Part shown: piece by piece, positions 14,056-17,264 of the stretch
Numbering within the stretch: the first letter of the stretch is position 1
Layout of the letters: each line of letters begins with the position of its first letter
Source: Ignavibacteriales bacterium
GTDB lineage: Bacteria; Bacteroidota; Ignavibacteria; Ignavibacteriales; Melioribacteraceae
DNA length: 17,264 bases
Direction: 5' to 3'
Assembly (NCBI GenBank): GCA_016929735.1
Contig: JAFGID010000018.1
Span: 1-17,264 of the forward strand
The notes under the pieces: generated by a model
Databases searched by the model: none
What the model was told of the DNA's origin: nothing
Seen by the model: the letters and a program-made list of their open reading frames with translations, nothing else
Position numbers and translations under genes: made by a program

Positions 14056-15149
14056 TGAGAAAAATATTTTATAACTACATATTAAAATTTATTTTTTATT
14101 TATTTCTAAAACCCATTGTATTATCTAATAGATTTTTTCATTACAAAACAAAAAATCTCGTAATTATTAATTTGAATAAAATTGGTGATACAATCCTTTC
14201 TTTCCCAGCAATAAATGTTATTCTTAAACAATATTCTGACTATTGTATAAAAATAATCACATATCATAACAATATTGCGCTATTTGAAAAATACTTTTCA
14301 CCCTCCCAAGAAATTATTCCTATAGAAAGAAAAGATTTCTATTGGAAAAACAGGATAGCAAAAAGAAAGATTAGAAGATTACTAATGAGATTAAAACCAA
14401 ACTTAATAATTGATTTTACTGGTTCATTTGAAACTGCGACAATGTTTTTCAATCTTCGTGCTAAAGAGGTGATGGGATTCAATTATGTATATTTCAAAGT
14501 TCTATATACAAAATTTATCCCGCGTGAAGATACGTCTCATTTGATGGATAAATATTTTAAAGTTATTGACGAGAAATTAATTGATAACATCGACATCAAA
14601 TCCTTTCCGATAAAAATAAATTCTGAACTGCCAATCATCATTCACCCTTTTGCCGGGTGGGAAGCAAAGGAATGGGAATTTAAAAAATTTATTAAACTTT
14701 ATGAATTACTTTCCGTATCCTACAATTGTAAATTTATTATTGAAAATACAAAAAGATATTTCAAGCATATGGATATATTTATAAGTAAAAACATAACTTT
14801 TGATATTACTAATAATCAATTCGATTTAATTAATTCAATTGATAACTCATCAGTTTTTATTGGAAACGATAGTGGTCTTGCTCACATTGCATCTATGCTC
14901 GGCAAACCGACATTTGTTGTTTATGGTCCAACAAATCCGTATTTTCATAAACCTTATTCAGATAAATCAGATTTTGTTATAAAAATCTTACCTTGTTCGC
15001 CAAAAGAAAATAAAAAATATTGCCATACTTTTGGTGGACGAAAAGGTTGTAAATCCTTTGAGTGCATGTTGCAACTTAGCGTTGAAGAAGTAATAGAAAA
15101 AGTTCTAAAATTTCTGAAAAAAAACAATATAAAACAAATTTCTTTATGA
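14055..15149 (+). CDS. Glycosyltransferase family 9 (ADP-heptose:LPS heptosyltransferase-like)
   Basis: The 364-residue protein has the GT-B layout of GT9. The N-terminal NLNKIGDTILSFPAI (39-53) is the conserved 'RxxxxGD' type loop with Asp45. IIHPFAGWEAKEWEFKKF (195-212) begins the C-terminal donor domain. FIGNDSGLAHIASMLG (268-283) and PTFVVYGPTNP (285-295) are the family nucleotide-binding signatures. Four Cys (314, 323, 332, 337) precede the C-terminal helix, a pattern seen in heptosyltransferases. It begins with a hydrophobic/amphipathic helix for membrane contact. Family members add heptose to lipid A core, but the donor here could be another sugar. The operon (UXS, flippase, chain-length protein) hints at a surface glycan. 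It overlaps the next gene by ATGA. Confidence 0.85.
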   Translation: MRKIFYNYILKFIFYLFLKPIVLSNRFFHYKTKNLVIINLNKIGDTILSFPAINVILKQYSDYCIKIITYHNNIALFEKYFSPSQEIIPIERKDFYWKNRIAKRKIRRLLMRLKPNLIIDFTGSFETATMFFNLRAKEVMGFNYVYFKVLYTKFIPREDTSHLMDKYFKVIDEKLIDNIDIKSFPIKINSELPIIIHPFAGWEAKEWEFKKFIKLYELLSVSYNCKFIIENTKRYFKHMDIFISKNITFDITNNQFDLINSIDNSSVFIGNDSGLAHIASMLGKPTFVVYGPTNPYFHKPYSDKSDFVIKILPCSPKENKKYCHTFGGRKGCKSFECMLQLSVEEVIEKVLKFLKKNNIKQISL

Positions 15150-16288
15150 ATTATCACAATTTAAATACAAATAAAATATTACTTCTTTCAGATTGTAATT
15201 CATCACATACTATCAAATGGGTTACTGAGTTATCTAAATATTTCAAGAAAATTACTCTATTCAGTTTTTTCAGACCCAATCACAACAATTTTACTAATAT
15301 TAGAAATTTAGAATTAATTGTTTGTAATACCAAGATTTCGGGAAATAAATTACTAAGAAATTCTTTATCTAAAATAAAATACCTAAAGCATCTTCGAAAA
15401 TTAAAAAAAGTAATAAAAAATTTTCAACCGGATATTCTTCACGCACATTTTGCCAGCAGTTATGGGCTACTTGCTGCATTAACAAATTTTCATCCTTTAA
15501 TAATTTCAGTGTGGGGTTATGACATCTATGAATTTCCTACCAAATCATTTGTTAATAATTTTATCATTAAACATAATTTACAAAAAGCTGACATTATTCT
15601 ATCTACCAGTAATGTGATGAAAATAGAAATACAAAAATACACTAACAAAGATATATTAGTCACTCCATTTGGAATAGATATAGAAAATTTTAAGAAAAAA
15701 GAAGTGAAATCTATTTTTAAAAAAAATGAAATTGTGATTGGAACCGTCAAATTATTAAAGCCAAAATATGGCATTGATTTTCTTTTAAGAGTTTTTAAGA
15801 TTTTAAAAGATAAATACAGTACTCTACCTCTTAAACTTTTAATAGTAGGCTTTGGTGAACAAGAAAAAGAACTAAAAGATTTAGCGAAAAAACTAAATAT
15901 TTCAAATGATACAATTTTCACAGGTTACATTGAGAATCATATAGTTGTCGATTATTATAATATGCTCAACATTTTTGTTGCATTATCAATCTCGGATAGT
16001 GAAAGTTTTGGAGTTTCTATATTAGAAGCTTCTGCTTGTGAATTGCCCGTTGTGGTATCAGATGTTGGAGGATTACCTGAGGTGGTTAAAGATAATATAA
16101 CCGGATTTGTAGTTCCTCGTAAAAATGAAGAAGCCGCTGTATCTGCACTTGAAAGATTAATTATAGATGAAAATTTAAGAGATAAAATGGGCTCAGCTGG
16201 TAGAAAACTTGTGTTTGATAATTATGATTGGCAGATTTGTGTTCAAATAATGTTAAATATTTATTGTAATAAAATAAAAAAGGGGTAA
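15146..16288 (+). CDS. Glycosyltransferase family 4 (GT-B)
   Basis: The 380-residue protein is a retaining GT4 enzyme. The acceptor domain has ILLLSDCNSSHTIKW (11-25) and HAHFASSYGLLAA (99-111). TPFGIDIENF (173-182) leads into the donor domain, with GTVKLLKPKYGID (199-211), LIVGFGEQEKEL (232-243) and the EX7E pair Glu286/Glu294 in ESFGVSILEASACELP. The latter is followed by VVVSDVGGLPEVV. It transfers a sugar from a nucleotide donor to a lipid-linked acceptor at the cytoplasmic face. Donor and acceptor cannot be read from sequence; UDP-xylose or a hexose is possible. It is the last gene of the operon, and its stop codon lies inside the terminator stem. Confidence 0.88.
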   Translation: MNYHNLNTNKILLLSDCNSSHTIKWVTELSKYFKKITLFSFFRPNHNNFTNIRNLELIVCNTKISGNKLLRNSLSKIKYLKHLRKLKKVIKNFQPDILHAHFASSYGLLAALTNFHPLIISVWGYDIYEFPTKSFVNNFIIKHNLQKADIILSTSNVMKIEIQKYTNKDILVTPFGIDIENFKKKEVKSIFKKNEIVIGTVKLLKPKYGIDFLLRVFKILKDKYSTLPLKLLIVGFGEQEKELKDLAKKLNISNDTIFTGYIENHIVVDYYNMLNIFVALSISDSESFGVSILEASACELPVVVSDVGGLPEVVKDNITGFVVPRKNEEAAVSALERLIIDENLRDKMGSAGRKLVFDNYDWQICVQIMLNIYCNKIKKG

Positions 16289-16305
16289 ATCAAATTTACC
16301 CCTTT
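16279..16305. terminator. Bidirectional Rho-independent terminator between the glycan operon and groEL
   Basis: AAAGGGGTAAAT (16279-16290) and ATTTACCCCTTT (16294-16305) form a perfect 12-bp stem with a CAA loop. On the plus strand the stem ends in T and is followed by GTAATGTTTTG. On the minus strand it is followed by a run of T (complement of AAAATAAAAA). It separates convergent genes and should end both messages; the minus-strand direction (groEL) has the better U tract. Confidence 0.85.
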
Positions 16306-16322
16306 GTAATGTTTTGTTGGAA

Positions 16323-17264
16323 TTAATACATTCCGTCCATTCCACCCATTCCTCCTGGAGGCATTGGTGGCATTTTTTCTTTTTCTTTCTTTTCATAAAC
16401 AACTGCTTCGGTAGTTAGCAACAATGAAGAAACTGAAGCAGCATTTTCAATTGCTATACGAGCAACTTTAGTAGGATCTATTACACCTGATTTCATTAAG
16501 TTTTCATATACCTCGGTATCTGCGTTAAAACCATAATCATCTTTGCCTTGCAATACCTTATCTAAAATTACTGCACCTTCTAATCCAGCATTATTAACAA
16601 TTTGCTTCAAAGGTTCTTCTAATGATTTCATAATGATCTTAATACCTGTATTTTGATCCAGATTTTCACCTTTCATACCTTCAAGAGCTTTAATAGCTCT
16701 CACCATTGTAACACCACCACCAGGGACAATACCTTCTTCTACTGCTGCTCGAGTAGCATGTAAAGCATCCTCAACTCGTGCTTTCTTTTCTTTCATTTCA
16801 ATTTCTGTTGCTGCACCAATCTTTAAAACTGCAACACCACCAGAAAGTTTAGCTAATCTTTCCTGTAATTTTTCTTTATCGTAATCAGAAGTTGTCTTTT
16901 CAATTTGAGCTTTTATTTCATTAATTCGTTTTTTAATTTCTGTTGTTTTTCCAGCACCTTCAACTATTGTTGTGTTATCTTTATCAATTATAACTTTCTT
17001 TGCTTTACCTAAATACTCGATTGTTGCATTTTCTAATTTATAACCTCTTTCTTCAGATATAACTTCACCACTTGTTAATACAGCAATATCTTCTAACATA
17101 GCTTTTCTTCTGTCACCAAAACCAGGAGCTTTAACACCACACACTCTTAATGTGCCGCGTAATTTATTTACTACTAGAGTAGCAAGAGCTTCACCTTCTA
17201 AATCTTCTGCAATAATTAAGAGTTGAGATCCAGATTGAGCAATCTTTTCAAGAATTGGTAATAG
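16323..17264 (-). CDS. groEL: Chaperonin GroEL, C-terminal 313 residues (5' end off window)
   Basis: The frame runs to the right edge and a codon begins at 17264 (LLPILEKIAQSGSQ). An internal GTG at 17144 is just Val in LRVCGVKAPG and not a start. Against the E. coli protein this covers about residue 234 to the end: apical domain (LLIIAEDLEGEALATLVVN, VKAPGFGDRRKAMLEDIA), intermediate domain with the Asp of EDALHATRAAVEEG (Asp398 equivalent, needed for ATP hydrolysis), and the PGGG loop of the equatorial domain. The C-terminus ends in the flexible Gly-Met-rich tail (PGGMGGMDGMY). It forms tetradecameric folding cages with GroES in the cytosol. No promoter is visible because the start is outside. 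Confidence 0.97.
   Translation of the reverse strand, partial: LLPILEKIAQSGSQLLIIAEDLEGEALATLVVNKLRGTLRVCGVKAPGFGDRRKAMLEDIAVLTSGEVISEERGYKLENATIEYLGKAKKVIIDKDNTTIVEGAGKTTEIKKRINEIKAQIEKTTSDYDKEKLQERLAKLSGGVAVLKIGAATEIEMKEKKARVEDALHATRAAVEEGIVPGGGVTMVRAIKALEGMKGENLDQNTGIKIIMKSLEEPLKQIVNNAGLEGAVILDKVLQGKDDYGFNADTEVYENLMKSGVIDPTKVARIAIENAASVSSLLLTTEAVVYEKKEKEKMPPMPPGGMGGMDGMY

Noticed and set aside
15526..15921. Minus-strand open frame of 131 codons inside the GT4 gene
   Set aside because: Lies wholly opposite a gene with clear GT4 motifs; Phe/Ser/Leu-rich composition expected from the antisense of an AT-rich, Lys-rich gene.
17142..17144. GTG at 17144 as start of a short GroEL
   Set aside because: The same frame continues upstream with conserved GroEL sequence to the window edge, so this is internal Val.

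Overview
The window is a strongly AT-rich bacterial chromosome segment. The best lineage clue is the secreted protein at 3267-4889. It ends in a type IX secretion (T9SS, Por secretion) C-terminal sorting domain with the 'YPNPFNP' box and the 'TLGQ' strand. That form is typical of the FCB group (Bacteroidota/Ignavibacteriota/Cloacimonadota and relatives). My best guess is an Ignavibacteria-like organism, but no rRNA is present to confirm it. There are no tRNAs, rRNAs, IS elements or CRISPR arrays.

Left half (1-9461, all minus strand). In order of transcription: an SGNH/GDSL hydrolase, an AAC(3)-family acyltransferase homologue and a lipoprotein-like L,D-transpeptidase (YkuD-type) form a compact run, the last two joined by a 4-bp ATGA overlap. 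A polytopic anion-transporter-like permease follows. Then comes a seven-motif FG-GAP/VCBS beta-propeller exported by T9SS, set between two repeat-rich spacers. Last are a hydantoinase/oxoprolinase (HyuA-type ASKHA ATPase) and, 69 bp downstream, a FAD-oxidoreductase-like protein. That protein is cut by the window edge and its FAD-binding glycines are replaced.

Right half (9539-16288, all plus strand). ftsX is followed by a polysaccharide/glycan operon: Wzz/GumC-type chain-length protein, UDP-glucuronate decarboxylase (UDP-xylose synthase), MurJ-like flippase, GT9 (heptosyltransferase family) and GT4 glycosyltransferase. The last four junctions are ATGA or TAATG overlaps, so translation is probably coupled. 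The set suggests synthesis and export of a pentose-containing surface glycan. A perfect 12-bp hairpin separates the operon from the convergent groEL, whose 5' part lies outside the window.

Repeats are the most unusual feature. Two spacers (2847-3266 and 4890-5131) carry modular palindromes of the GTCAT...ATGAC kind. Degenerate tandem arrays of 7-bp units with a shared YTGAY core occur at 3457-3484, 5054-5095 and 8039-8080. Two of these three lie inside reading frames, one encoding the first residues of the L,D-transpeptidase. Other points of note are the degenerate FAD motif next to HyuA, a MurJ-like flippase that appears to have Asn where E. coli MurJ has two essential Arg residues, and an 8-G run in the T9SS cargo gene.
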